From Eudoraea chungangensis (GTDB lineage Bacteria; Bacteroidota; Bacteroidia; Flavobacteriales; Flavobacteriaceae), in the NCBI RefSeq assembly GCF_029360665.1, contig NZ_JARDUB010000003.1, positions 372,001-436,000 of the forward strand: a stretch of 64,000 nt of DNA, read 5' to 3'. Each line of letters opens with the position of its first letter. Position 1 is the first letter of the stretch. The notes below the pieces were generated by a model. That model searched no databases and was not told the DNA's origin. It saw only the letters and a list, made by a program, of their open reading frames with translations. The position numbers and the translations under genes are program-made. Shown piece by piece: positions 1-9,049 of the stretch.

Positions 1-1444
1 AACCTGTTTTGTCCAAATCTACCTCAGTTTGGGAAATTCCCTTTATAGTAGTATAAAGGCCATATAATTTCTGTGCAATTTCTGCCTGTCTCTGACTCTC
101 CAAGTCATAGGCTTTAAGCGTTTCTGTAATTTCGGAAAGGTACCTGGTTCTAGAAGGCGGGACCACATAAACTTTTTCTTCCATTTCCTTATTTATTTTA
201 AGACTGGAAACAAGCTGTGTAGCGGCCTTTTCTTTTATCACTGCCATAACGGCCTTATAAAGCCTATTCATTCCCGGATCGTTAAATTCGGAAGCAGTGG
301 TACCGAAAACAGGTAAGGAATCTTCCTCTACATCCCAAAGGCTATGATTTCGAACATACTGCTTTTTAACATCTCGTATTGCATCTAATGCCCCCCTTTT
401 ATCGGACTTATTAATGGCCACTAAATCGGCATAATCCAGCATATCAATTTTCTCCAGCTGGGTGGCCGCTCCAAATTCAGGGGTCATCACATAAAGAGAA
501 ACATCGCTGTGTTCAATAATTTCTGTATCCGACTGACCAATTCCCGAGGTCTCTAAAATAATTAAGTCGAACTCCGCTTGTTTTAGGACCTCAATGGCTT
601 CATTTACGTGTTTGGACAGTGCCAAATTAGACTGCCTAGTAGCCAAAGACCTCATATATACTCTTGGCGAATTGATGGCATTCATTCGAATTCGATCTCC
701 CAATAAAGCGCCTCCGGTTTTTCTTTTAGAAGGGTCTACTGAAATAATTCCTATGGCCTTTGATGGGAAGTCTATTAAAAACCTCCTAACCAATTCATCC
801 ACCAAACTAGATTTCCCGGAACCCCCTGTCCCTGTAATGCCAAGGACTGGTACATTCTTACCAGAGTCTTTTAGCCCATTAAAAACTTCATCAAATTCTG
901 ATGGTCTGTTTTCTGCCAAACTTATAAGACGTGCCAATACCCCGGCTTGCTTTTCCTTAAATGCCTTTATAAGCGCCTTACTATTATCTAATCCCAGTGG
1001 TGGCACCGGAAAATCTGCCTGAGAGACCAGATCATTAATCATACCTTGCAAGCCCATGGTGCGTCCATCATCCGGCGAATATATTCTACTGATACCATAT
1101 TCCATTAGGGCCTTAATTTCTGCCGGCAAAATAACACCACCTCCCCCTCCAAAAATTTTAATATGCGAGGCTCCACGCTCTTGCAATAAATCAAACATAT
1201 ATTTGAAATACTCATTGTGCCCCCCTTGATAAGAAGTCATCGCAATGGCATTCACATCTTCCTGTATGGCGCAGTTCACAACCTCATCCACACTTCTGTC
1301 GTGTCCCAAATGGATGACCTCAACCCCTGTAGATTGAATAATACGACGCATAATATTTATAGCGGCGTCGTGCCCATCAAAAAGAGAAGCAGCAGTTACA
1401 ATTCTTACTTTATTTTTAGGTGAATAGGGCTTTTGTTGTTGCAT
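1..1444 (-). CDS. icmF: Fused acyl-CoA mutase IcmF, N-terminal 481 residues (3' end outside window)
   Basis: Reading from the ATG at 1444 towards position 1, the frame is open to the window edge. Residues about 10-140 are a B12-binding domain with the FDGHD segment and a GGGGGVI stretch. A G-protein chaperone domain of the MeaB/ArgK type follows, with the P-loop [12 protein letters not shown] near residue 206. IcmF proteins fuse these to a catalytic mutase domain and interconvert branched and linear acyl-CoAs such as isobutyryl- and butyryl-CoA. The catalytic domain itself lies outside, so exact substrate choice (isobutyryl, pivalyl or isovaleryl) cannot be read. It is divergent from purU. 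Confidence 0.88.
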   Translation of the reverse strand, partial: MQQQKPYSPKNKVRIVTAASLFDGHDAAINIMRRIIQSTGVEVIHLGHDRSVDEVVNCAIQEDVNAIAMTSYQGGHNEYFKYMFDLLQERGASHIKIFGGGGGVILPAEIKALMEYGISRIYSPDDGRTMGLQGMINDLVSQADFPVPPLGLDNSKALIKAFKEKQAGVLARLISLAENRPSEFDEVFNGLKDSGKNVPVLGITGTGGSGKSSLVDELVRRFLIDFPSKAIGIISVDPSKRKTGGALLGDRIRMNAINSPRVYMRSLATRQSNLALSKHVNEAIEVLKQAEFDLIILETSGIGQSDTEIIEHSDVSLYVMTPEFGAATQLEKIDMLDYADLVAINKSDKRGALDAIRDVKKQYVRNHSLWDVEEDSLPVFGTTASEFNDPGMNRLYKAVMAVIKEKAATQLVSSLKINKEMEEKVYVVPPSRTRYLSEITETLKAYDLESQRQAEIAQKLYGLYTTIKGISQTEVDLDKTG

Positions 1445-1585
1445 TATTAAGCGGTGTAAGTCTTATCCTTGGCAATTTACGATAAATGCAAAAAAGAATT
1501 GATTCTTCTGTCTATTTTGAAAAAATTCAAGACAAAAAGGTACATACGACATCTATTGTCTAAATTTACCACCAAATTTTGTGCA

Positions 1586-2434
1586 TTGAGAACAACTTTA
1601 CTCATAAATTGCCCCGACCAAAAAGGGATTATAAGCAGTGTTACCACCTTTATTCAAAAAAAAGAGGGAAATATTATCTATTTGGATCAGCATGTGGATA
1701 AAGAATTAGGCGTCTTCTTTATGCGTTTAGAAAGTGATTTTGAGGAGGAAGTGTTTCCAGAACATTTTAAAGATCAGTTTGAGCTTGAAATTGCCAAACC
1801 CTACCAGATGAAATGGAGTATGCATATGGAGGAGGTAAAACCTCGAATGGCTATTTTCGTTTCCAAATACAATCACTGTTTATACGATTTACTGAGTCGC
1901 TATAAATCTGGTGAATTAGAAGTAGATATTCCTTTTATAATTAGTAACCACGAACAAGCCAAGAGTATTGCAGCCCAATTTGAGATTCCATTTTATCATA
2001 TTCCAGTAAGCAAAGATACAAAGGCAGTAGCGGAGGCTGAGCAACTAAGGCTATTGCAATTAAAACAAATAGATTTTATTGTTTTAGCGCGCTATATGCA
2101 AATAGTGAGTAAAACAATTATTGCGCATTATCCCAATAAGATTATTAACATTCATCATTCCTTTCTTCCTGCATTTGCAGGTGCCAAACCGTACCACGCA
2201 GCTTTTAAAAGAGGAGTGAAAATAATTGGAGCGACAAGTCATTATGTCACAGAAGAACTAGATGCAGGTCCGATTATTGAACAAGACGTAACTACCGTTT
2301 CGCACGCTCATAGGGTAAAAGACTTTATTGCAAAGGGCAGGGATTTAGAGAAAATTGTGCTTTCGCGAGCGGTTGAATTGCATATTAAGCGGAAGACCAT
2401 GGTCTATCATAATAAAACAGTAATCTTCTCTTAG
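1586..2434 (+). CDS. purU: Formyltetrahydrofolate deformylase PurU
   Basis: Hydrolyses 10-formyl-THF to formate and THF, feeding formate to purine synthesis and balancing one-carbon pools in the cytosol. The protein opens with an ACT domain (INCPDQKGIIS) and continues into a formyltransferase domain with the IINIHHSFLPAF active-site segment (His in HHSFLP) and the downstream Asp in TSHYVTEELDAGPII. The frame is open upstream to 1469, but family alignment puts the start at the TTG at 1586, giving 282 aa, the usual length. A TAAATTTAC element at 1560-1568 resembles a Bacteroidota -7 box, implying a very short leader. Confidence 0.9.
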   Translation: MRTTLLINCPDQKGIISSVTTFIQKKEGNIIYLDQHVDKELGVFFMRLESDFEEEVFPEHFKDQFELEIAKPYQMKWSMHMEEVKPRMAIFVSKYNHCLYDLLSRYKSGELEVDIPFIISNHEQAKSIAAQFEIPFYHIPVSKDTKAVAEAEQLRLLQLKQIDFIVLARYMQIVSKTIIAHYPNKIINIHHSFLPAFAGAKPYHAAFKRGVKIIGATSHYVTEELDAGPIIEQDVTTVSHAHRVKDFIAKGRDLEKIVLSRAVELHIKRKTMVYHNKTVIFS

Positions 2435-2505
2435 GCTTAATTTTAAGTTTTTAATTGCCGGTTAATATTTAGTATCTTAACCTCACGAACAAATTTAAAC
2501 TATCT

Positions 2506-3477
2506 ATGATTAAGATTGCCGTTTTGGGCCCTATTCCAAGGGACACTATATATACCTATCAAAATGAAGTAATACGGAAATATGGCTGTGTAACCCATCC
2601 GGTAATTGCCCTCTCTAAATTACTTGGCGATAAGGGTGAGGTAATACCAGTTTCTAAAATTCATAAAAAAGATCATAGTGGTATTATGGATGTTTTTAAT
2701 CCCTACCCAAATATCAATACAGACCATGTAGATTCTAGTTCAAATCGGGGAACCGTTATTGAGCTCAAGTTTTTAGATCAGAACAATCGTTTAGAGAAAC
2801 AAACGGCTTGTATGCAACCCATTTTACCTGAGGATGTATCTGATTTACAAAATGTTAATGCCTTTGTTTTTGTTCCTATCACGGACTTTGAAATTTCACT
2901 AAGCACTTTAAAATATTTAAAAGAGAATTCAGAAGGTGTTATAATTTTTGATGCACATGGGCCAACCACTACCATGAGTATGACAGGGGATCGCTACCGC
3001 AAGTTCTGGGTAGACATGGACGAATGGTTGCCCTATATTGATATTCTTAAAATGAATCTTGAAGAGTCCCAGGTGTGTTGGTTTAAGGATGAATACGAAG
3101 CAGAAGAAATGAGTAGTTATGATGAAGAAAAAACAGACCATATGGATGATATGGCGGCTCATGTTCTTCAAAAAGGCGTATCTTACTTTTACGTAACTCT
3201 AGACTCTCGGGGGTGTGTACTTTACTATTTGGAAAAAGGAAAAGTGGTAAAAACATTTATCAAGTCGGTCTTTATGAAAGATGTCATAGACACCACAGGC
3301 TGTGGAGATTCTTTTGCGGGAGGATTAGCCTATGGGTTTTCCAAATACAATGACCCGGTAAAAGCAGCACAATATGCAAATACCCTAGGAGCTCTCAGAA
3401 CCCAAGGCAAAACCTTTGATGTTTTTAGAAACAAGACGGAAACCGAAAAAATAATTGAACGGCATTATTCTGAATAA
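2506..3477 (+). CDS. PfkB-family carbohydrate kinase
   Basis: A 323-aa ribokinase-fold kinase. The C-terminal PfkB signature DTTGCGDSFAGG sits at residues 262-273, with the anion hole GCGD and catalytic Asp268. The N-terminal part has an unusual insertion-rich lid and no clear substrate motif, so the phosphorylated sugar or nucleoside is unknown. It stands alone, 71 bp after purU on the same strand, so co-transcription with purU is possible. Start chosen at ATG 2506, which gives the typical hydrophobic first strand IKIAVLG. Confidence 0.8.
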   Translation: MIKIAVLGPIPRDTIYTYQNEVIRKYGCVTHPVIALSKLLGDKGEVIPVSKIHKKDHSGIMDVFNPYPNINTDHVDSSSNRGTVIELKFLDQNNRLEKQTACMQPILPEDVSDLQNVNAFVFVPITDFEISLSTLKYLKENSEGVIIFDAHGPTTTMSMTGDRYRKFWVDMDEWLPYIDILKMNLEESQVCWFKDEYEAEEMSSYDEEKTDHMDDMAAHVLQKGVSYFYVTLDSRGCVLYYLEKGKVVKTFIKSVFMKDVIDTTGCGDSFAGGLAYGFSKYNDPVKAAQYANTLGALRTQGKTFDVFRNKTETEKIIERHYSE

Positions 3478-3499
3478 TCACCTTTTGTCAGGTATATCT

Positions 3500-3694
3500 T
3501 TTTATCTCAACTATCTATTTAAAGCGGTGAATTCCCACAATATTATGAGCAATTTCTCGTTAAGAATCTATAGGGTAACACCCTTCTTATGGCACCTTTA
3601 ATAAATCGAAGTAGCGATTTTAAAGGAACTATTTTGAGTTAGTATTTTTTTGAGTTATTTAGTTTTAACCGGTGGAAACACCGGTTTTTTTTAT
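3500..3694 (+). ncRNA. Candidate structured RNA ending in an intrinsic terminator
   Basis: The 397-bp gap after the PfkB kinase has no convincing ORF but shows ordered hairpins: 3562-3588 (AAGAA and GGG arms against CCCTTCTT around a TAACA loop) and 3595-3626 (CCTTTAA/TTAAAGG plus AATCG/CGATT around AAGTAG, with a TA bulge). They are followed by the terminator at 3667-3690. It could be a small RNA, perhaps 6S-like, or just a long 3' UTR of the kinase. The 5' end is a guess. Confidence 0.3.
3667..3690 (+). terminator. Rho-independent terminator
   Basis: Perfect 8-bp stem AACCGGTG / CACCGGTT (3667-3674 and 3679-3686) closed by a GAAA tetraloop and followed by a T-run. It terminates the kinase transcript or the candidate RNA. 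Confidence 0.85.
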
Positions 3695-3874
3695 TTAGTA
3701 AATTCCCGAATATCTAATTATGGGGATTTAATAAGAAGCTTCTCAACGGAGAATTTACTCTCTTCATCTTCTTGAATAGAGGTTGGCCTATTGTCTATTT
3801 CATTAAAAAGCCATAGAATTTACAGTAAAAATGTAATCGAAAGGTTAAAAAAAAGTCAAATCAACTGATTTTTC

Positions 3875-4144
3875 ATGGAATACATAGAAAGAAAACATCC
3901 AAACCTCCCTTTCGGCCGTATATTTGGAAGAACAAAGAATGTGATCATGAACAATCAACATTGCAAAGTGGGTTCAATTACCCCAATCACCCAGACGCAG
4001 CATGCTTTCTCCCTTATGGAGTATCAGTATCAGAATTTTCTAGAAAAGGCTTCGGATTTAAAATATTCCGATGACAAACTTGCCGCTTTTTTTGAGTTAA
4101 AAGCTCGAAAACTAAAAAAGTTGCTAGAGAACTTTGTACAGTAA
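3875..4144 (+). CDS. Small hypothetical protein (89 aa)
   Basis: I do not recognise this protein. It is hydrophilic and basic, with no signal peptide or membrane segment. The C-terminal half (ASDLKYSDDKLAAFFELKARK onwards) looks alpha-helical and rich in Lys and Leu. Start at ATG 3875. It converges on pyrF with a 13-bp gap and has codon use like its neighbours, which favours a real gene, but there is no functional clue. Confidence 0.5.
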   Translation: MEYIERKHPNLPFGRIFGRTKNVIMNNQHCKVGSITPITQTQHAFSLMEYQYQNFLEKASDLKYSDDKLAAFFELKARKLKKLLENFVQ

Positions 4145-4157
4145 TCTTTAAAGGGCG

Positions 4158-4967
4158 TTAAAGGTAAACAGCCATTTGGTCTCTGAGTAATTGAGCCTTT
4201 TGCGAAGCTTTTATGGAGAAATCTTGTCCTTGCGAGGCATAAATAATTCCTCTGGAAGAGTTTATAAGAAGTCCAATTTGTGCATTTAAGCCATGTTTAC
4301 AGACCTCTTGCAAACTGCCACCTTGGGCACCCACTCCTGGCACCAATAAGAAATTATTTGGTACAATTTTCCTTATGTCTGCAATGTATTCGGCCTTAGT
4401 GGCTCCTACGACATACATTAGGTTTTCAGAATTTTCGTATCGTTTAGAAACTTCCAAGACCTCTTCATAAAGATAGTGATCTCCCATTTTTTTTGTTTGA
4501 AAATCAAAGGCTCCTTTGTTAGAGGTTAAAGCTAATAGTATTGTATGCTTCTCTTTGAATGCTAAAAACGGTTCTATAGAATCCTTTCCCATATACGGAG
4601 CAACTGTAATTGAATCGAAGCCCATCCCGTTAAAAAATGCCTCTGCATAACGCGAGGCAGTATTTCCAATATCCCCTCTTTTCGCATCGGCTATTGTAAA
4701 TATATTTGGGAAATTGCTGTTTAGATAGTCCATTGTCTTTTCTAAAGCTTTCCAACCTTTTAAGCCATAGGCTTCATAAAAAGCCATATTGGGCTTGTAA
4801 GCCACACAAAGATTATGGGTTGCATCAATTATAGCCTTATTAAATGAAAAAATGGGATCTTCCTCTTTTAACAGATGCGGAGGGATTTTTTCGAGGTCCG
4901 TATCCAATCCAATACATAAAAAAGATTTCTTCTCTCTTATTTGGGCAACTAAAGCTTCATTGGTCAT
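4158..4967 (-). CDS. pyrF: Orotidine-5'-phosphate decarboxylase
   Basis: Last step of UMP synthesis: OMP to UMP plus CO2. At 269 aa it is the longer, type 2 form. The catalytic Asp-x-Lys-x-x-Asp array is visible as D94-A-K96-R-G-D99, and the phosphate-binding segment VPGVGAQGG is near residue 220. It lies 8 bp downstream of prfA on the same strand and is presumably co-transcribed with it, an arrangement common in flavobacteria. Confidence 0.93.
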   Translation of the reverse strand: MTNEALVAQIREKKSFLCIGLDTDLEKIPPHLLKEEDPIFSFNKAIIDATHNLCVAYKPNMAFYEAYGLKGWKALEKTMDYLNSNFPNIFTIADAKRGDIGNTASRYAEAFFNGMGFDSITVAPYMGKDSIEPFLAFKEKHTILLALTSNKGAFDFQTKKMGDHYLYEEVLEVSKRYENSENLMYVVGATKAEYIADIRKIVPNNFLLVPGVGAQGGSLQEVCKHGLNAQIGLLINSSRGIIYASQGQDFSIKASQKAQLLRDQMAVYL

Positions 4968-4975
4968 AGTATAAG

Positions 4976-6052
4976 TTAAAAAATCTCAGAAGCCTCTTTT
5001 AGTTTTTCCGTGTTTTCAACCAACATAAGCTCATCAATTATTTTTTGAACATCTCCGTTAATTATATTCTGCAAGTCGTATAGAGTAAGTCCAATACGGT
5101 GATCCGTAACACGACCCTGCGGGTAATTATAGGTTCTAATTTTTGCTGACCTATCACCGCTGCTTACTTGAGAATTTCTTTTGGCGGCATCTTCCTCTTG
5201 CTTTTTGGCCAACTCCATGTCATAAAGACGAGATCGTAATACCCTGAAGGCTTTGTCTTTATTCTTATGCTGCGACTTTTCGTCCTGACATTGGGCAACT
5301 AAACCAGTAGGAATATGTGTAAGCCTTACAGCCGAATAGGTTGTGTTAACCGACTGACCCCCTGGACCAGAAGAGCAAAAGAAGTCTATGCGCACATCCT
5401 TTGGATCAATCTGTACATCAAAATCTTCCGCCTCGGGTAAGACCATCACCGTAGCGGCACTGGTATGTACTCTGCCCTGGGTCTCTGTTTGGGGTACTCT
5501 CTGAACTCTATGAACTCCGGCCTCAAACTTTAAAGTACCATAAACATCTTCTCCGTTAACTTCAAATTGAATTTCCTTATAGCCTCCACTCGTACCCTCA
5601 CTTAGGTCAATAATATTTGTTTTCCATCCTTTAGATTCACAGTATTTGGCATACATCCTATATAAATCTCCTGCAAATATACTGGCTTCATCCCCTCCGG
5701 TTCCGGCTCTAATTTCCATTACCACATTCTTCTCATCCTCCGGATCTTTTGGTATCAGAAGAAGCTTAATCTCCTCTTCCAAAGCAGGCATAGCACTCTT
5801 AGCTTCATCTAGCTGTAGCTTAGCCATTTCCACCATTTCCTCATCACTACCATCGGCAATGATCTCCTCGGCTTCCGAAATATTATTTGTTAATTCAAGA
5901 TACCGTTCACGTTTATCTACTAATAGACGTAAGTCCTTGTACTCTTTATTAAGTCTTACATAACGCTTTTGATCACTAATTATGTCTGGCTGAATAATCA
6001 GGTCAGAAACCTCATCAAAGCGTTGTTTTACAATATTTAACTTATCTAACAT
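4976..6052 (-). CDS. prfA: Peptide chain release factor 1
   Basis: Recognises UAA and UAG stop codons and triggers peptide release. At 358 aa it is the normal length. The stop-codon-reading PxT motif is P187-Q188-T189, as expected for RF1 rather than RF2 (SPF). The catalytic GGQ is at residues 231-233 within GPGGQSVN. N-terminal helices match domain 1. First gene of a likely prfA-pyrF operon. Confidence 0.95.
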   Translation of the reverse strand: MLDKLNIVKQRFDEVSDLIIQPDIISDQKRYVRLNKEYKDLRLLVDKRERYLELTNNISEAEEIIADGSDEEMVEMAKLQLDEAKSAMPALEEEIKLLLIPKDPEDEKNVVMEIRAGTGGDEASIFAGDLYRMYAKYCESKGWKTNIIDLSEGTSGGYKEIQFEVNGEDVYGTLKFEAGVHRVQRVPQTETQGRVHTSAATVMVLPEAEDFDVQIDPKDVRIDFFCSSGPGGQSVNTTYSAVRLTHIPTGLVAQCQDEKSQHKNKDKAFRVLRSRLYDMELAKKQEEDAAKRNSQVSSGDRSAKIRTYNYPQGRVTDHRIGLTLYDLQNIINGDVQKIIDELMLVENTEKLKEASEIF

Positions 6053-6143
6053 ATACCTTCCTTAGGAATGCGAATTTACAACTTTTTTAACGTCTATAAT
6101 CGGAGATTCAGGCAAGAAATAGGCAAATTAAAAAATTGATTTG

Positions 6144-7142
6144 TTATTTAGTTGTTTTGAGAAGGAGTCCGCTACTAGTATCAATTCTATTAAAATTATC
6201 AACAATTATAACTTCAATTCCACCTAATTGGTTTATAAGCGCCAGACCTCGTTCCTTTCCCATTACATATACTGCTGTGGCTAAAGCATCGCATAGTTCA
6301 GCGCTTTTTGAAAAAACAGTGACTTTCTTTATACCAGTGCTGGGATATCCAGATAATGGATCCAGATAATGCGAGTACTTCTTTCCTCTAAAAGTGATAT
6401 ACTTCTGGTATATTCCACTAATGGAAACGGAAGACTCTACCAACGGTAACCAGGTAAAAAACCGACTATCCCTATCGGGGTTATCTACACCAATAAGCCA
6501 TTTTTCACCTGTCGATTTTGTCCCCCATGTTGTTATATCGCCGCCGGCATTTATCATTCCCCCAGGAACTTGCTTAGACATTAATAGTTCTTTTACTTTA
6601 TCGGCCGCAAAACCTTTACCTATACCGCCAAAACCAATTTTCATGCCTTTCTCCTTTAAATAAACACTATGGTTCTGTTTGTTTAGCACTATGCTTTTAT
6701 AGCCTACTCGGGAAACGCCATCACTAATTTTCTCCGGACTTGGAAAAGATGTCATTCTACCATCAAAGTCCCATATCTTATCCATAGACGCAACACTAAT
6801 ATCGAACATCCCTGAAGTTAATTCCGAAATTTGCACGGCTCTTTCAATAAGCGCATACAGTTCATAGTCTACAATCACAGGCTTAATTCCTGCGCTTCTG
6901 TTAATTTCAGAAGTTTGTGACATAGGGTCCCATGAGGAGATTAGTCTTTCGAGGCGCCTAATTTCGGCAATTGCCTCTTCAATATTGATATAGCCTATTT
7001 CTTCATTGGAGGCTACTACTGTTATCTCAAAAGAAGAACCCATGAGGGTGAGAGCTCTCTTCACCGTGACAAATCTTTTTTGTTGCGCGGTACCGGAAAA
7101 CCCAAAAAAAAGGGACAATATGAGAACAAGTCCTATCCTCAT
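6144..7142 (-). CDS. apbE: FAD:protein FMN transferase ApbE
   Basis: Attaches FMN covalently to a Thr or Ser in target proteins such as NqrB/C and RnfG/D, acting outside the inner membrane. It has 332 aa with a signal peptide (residues 1-19, ending GFSGTAQ), the ApbE core segments MGSSFEI, KIGFGGIGKGFAAD and MINAGGDI, and a C-terminal VFSKSAELCDALATA block carrying the metal-binding Asp. The start overlaps the stop of the 34-residue membrane protein by ATGA, so the two are translationally coupled. A Rieske lipoprotein lies just upstream. Its own flavin acceptor is not in the window. Confidence 0.9.
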   Translation of the reverse strand: MRIGLVLILSLFFGFSGTAQQKRFVTVKRALTLMGSSFEITVVASNEEIGYINIEEAIAEIRRLERLISSWDPMSQTSEINRSAGIKPVIVDYELYALIERAVQISELTSGMFDISVASMDKIWDFDGRMTSFPSPEKISDGVSRVGYKSIVLNKQNHSVYLKEKGMKIGFGGIGKGFAADKVKELLMSKQVPGGMINAGGDITTWGTKSTGEKWLIGVDNPDRDSRFFTWLPLVESSVSISGIYQKYITFRGKKYSHYLDPLSGYPSTGIKKVTVFSKSAELCDALATAVYVMGKERGLALINQLGGIEVIIVDNFNRIDTSSGLLLKTTK

Positions 7143-7243
7143 AAAGTAGCCGGATCTTTAAAATAAAGCATCCATAAGCTACCTAATGTTGTTAAAAGGA
7201 GAATGCCATAAATAGGAGATAAGAATTTGGGGGTATTCTTCAT
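7139..7243 (-). CDS. 34-residue membrane protein coupled to apbE
   Basis: ATG at 7243, stop TGA at 7141-7139, overlapping the apbE ATG (7142-7140) as ATGA. The predicted peptide begins MKNTPKFLSPIYG, then has one hydrophobic span (ILLLTTLGSLWMLYF) and ends KDPATL. The tight overlap and a clean single transmembrane segment support a real gene. Function unknown; a membrane anchor or a subunit for the ApbE/Rieske module is one inference. Confidence 0.6.
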   Translation of the reverse strand: MKNTPKFLSPIYGILLLTTLGSLWMLYFKDPATL

Positions 7244-7266
7244 AAGGACTGCAAATAAGTAATTAA

Positions 7267-7698
7267 TTACTCAAATACCCTCAAAATATTTCCATTAAGC
7301 TCTGTATTGAATATTTTAAGAGGATTATTTGTAATAGTATTTAAGGGCGTTCCGTTCTGATCAAATTCAGAACCATGGGTAGAGCATCTAAAAATACCCC
7401 CATTAGATTCTATAAAACGTACTTGATCCGTTTGTTGGTGGCTGCATATCTGGCTTGCGGCGACAAACTGCCCTGTTAAATTCTTTACCACAACTATGTC
7501 GTTCTTTAAAATATAACCCCCGTTCTCTGCCAAAGGTGCTCCTTCAGCAGATTCTAGATCAACTGTAAAATCTACTCCTTCTGGGATGGGAATAACCGGC
7601 CCTTCGCCATCATCACTAGAACATCCCTGTAGGCAAGGGAAAGTTATTGCAAAAGCCGCACCAGCACCAAGACTTCTTAAAAATTGTTTTCTTTCCAT
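7267..7698 (-). CDS. Rieske [2Fe-2S] lipoprotein
   Basis: A 143-aa periplasm-facing electron carrier. Residues 1-26 form a lipoprotein signal with lipobox LQGC (Cys26). The opening ERKQFLR resembles a weak Tat motif, which would fit export of a folded iron-sulfur protein. Cluster ligands are C85-S-H87 and C105-S-T-H108, the normal Rieske pairs. It precedes the mini-membrane protein and apbE on the same strand, 23 bp away, suggesting one redox operon. It has no oxygenase or cytochrome b partner nearby, so its electron donor and acceptor are unknown. Confidence 0.85.
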   Translation of the reverse strand: MERKQFLRSLGAGAAFAITFPCLQGCSSDDGEGPVIPIPEGVDFTVDLESAEGAPLAENGGYILKNDIVVVKNLTGQFVAASQICSHQQTDQVRFIESNGGIFRCSTHGSEFDQNGTPLNTITNNPLKIFNTELNGNILRVFE

Positions 7699-7798
7699 GA
7701 TAATTTTTCTTACTCTTATTGAAAGGGGTAGTCAAAAACAGATATATCCCTTAAAATATTATTACTAAAAGAACGTATTTTAGGAAGGAATCGTATGT

Positions 7799-8977
7799 TT
7801 AATATTCAAAGGTCCCGTAGGTACTTTTTATCGTAAGTTTTTTAGTTGTACTAGCCTCTACTCTACCAATAATTCTGGCTTCTACCCCTAAGGCTTCCGA
7901 AATAGACATAATATCGGCAGCAATATTTTCATTTACATAGAGCTCCATTCTATGACCGCAATTAAATACCTGATACATTTCTCTCCATGCGGTATTTGAT
8001 TCCTCTTGAATAAGCTTAAAAAGAGGAGGAACATCGAACATATTGTCTTTTACTATATGCAGCTGGTCTATAAAATGTAAAATCTTGGTTTGAGCCCCGC
8101 CACTGCAGTGGACCATTCCATGAATATCCGAAGCATCGTATTTTTCTAAGATATTCTTTATCACGGGAGCATAGGTCCTAGTAGGTGACAAAACCAACTT
8201 ACCAGCATTAAGCGGTGCATCTTTTATAGTATCGGTTAGTTTTACTTTGCCAGAGTAAACTAGTTCTTCGGGGATTTGTGCATCGTAGCTCTCAGGATAC
8301 TTTTCGGCTAAATATTTGGAAAACACATCGTGTCTGGCAGAAGTAAGTCCATTACTACCCATACCACCGTTGTATTCTTCTTCGTACTTTGCCTGTCCAA
8401 AAGAGGCCAAACCAACAATTACATCCCCTGCTTTTATATTTGCATTATCAATAACTTCGCTCCTCTTAATACGGGCTGTTACTGTAGAATCAACTATTAT
8501 GGTTCTCACTAAATCCCCAACATCAGCAGTTTCTCCTCCAGTAGAGTAGATAAATATGCCATATTTGGCCAGGTCAGCAATTAACTCTTCAGTTCCGTTA
8601 ATTAGGGCAGCAATGACCTCTCCAGGAATTAGGTTTTTATTCCTACCAATGGTAGAAGACAACATTATGTTATCGGTAACACCTACACAGAGTAGGTCGT
8701 CTAAATTCATTACTAAAGCATCCTGGGCTATTCCTTTCCAAACAGAGAGATCCCCAGTTTCTTTCCAGTACATATAGGCCAAAGCCGATTTGGTTCCTGC
8801 ACCGTCTGCATGCATTACCAAACAATACGCATCATCTCTGGTAAGATCGTCCCTAACAATCTTACAAAAGGCTTTAGGAAATAATCCTTTATCAATATTT
8901 TTTATAGCATTGTGAACATCTTCTTTGGAAGCCGAAACTCCTCTTTGATCATAACGTTTGCTAGCCGAAGAATCCAT
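7799..8977 (-). CDS. purM: Phosphoribosylformylglycinamidine cyclo-ligase
   Basis: ATP-dependent ring closure of FGAM to AIR, step five of purine synthesis. The 392-aa protein is of the longer Bacteroidota type. It shows the HADGAGTKSALAY segment, the NLDDLLCVGVTDN metal/ATP-binding region and the STGGETADV motif. It stands alone between the Rieske gene and the GSIII gene. With purU and fhs elsewhere in the window it belongs to purine and one-carbon metabolism. Confidence 0.93.
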   Translation of the reverse strand: MDSSASKRYDQRGVSASKEDVHNAIKNIDKGLFPKAFCKIVRDDLTRDDAYCLVMHADGAGTKSALAYMYWKETGDLSVWKGIAQDALVMNLDDLLCVGVTDNIMLSSTIGRNKNLIPGEVIAALINGTEELIADLAKYGIFIYSTGGETADVGDLVRTIIVDSTVTARIKRSEVIDNANIKAGDVIVGLASFGQAKYEEEYNGGMGSNGLTSARHDVFSKYLAEKYPESYDAQIPEELVYSGKVKLTDTIKDAPLNAGKLVLSPTRTYAPVIKNILEKYDASDIHGMVHCSGGAQTKILHFIDQLHIVKDNMFDVPPLFKLIQEESNTAWREMYQVFNCGHRMELYVNENIAADIMSISEALGVEARIIGRVEASTTKKLTIKSTYGTFEY

Positions 8978-9049
8978 TTAATTAGGGTTTTGGCAAAAAT
9001 AGACAAACCTTTAAAAAATTAAGGAGTGAAGTGCACAATTAATTACAAA

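Noticed and set aside
594-1423. Plus-strand open frames at 594-1022 and 1217-1423
   Set aside because: They lie antisense to the strongly coding icmF frame and have no family features.
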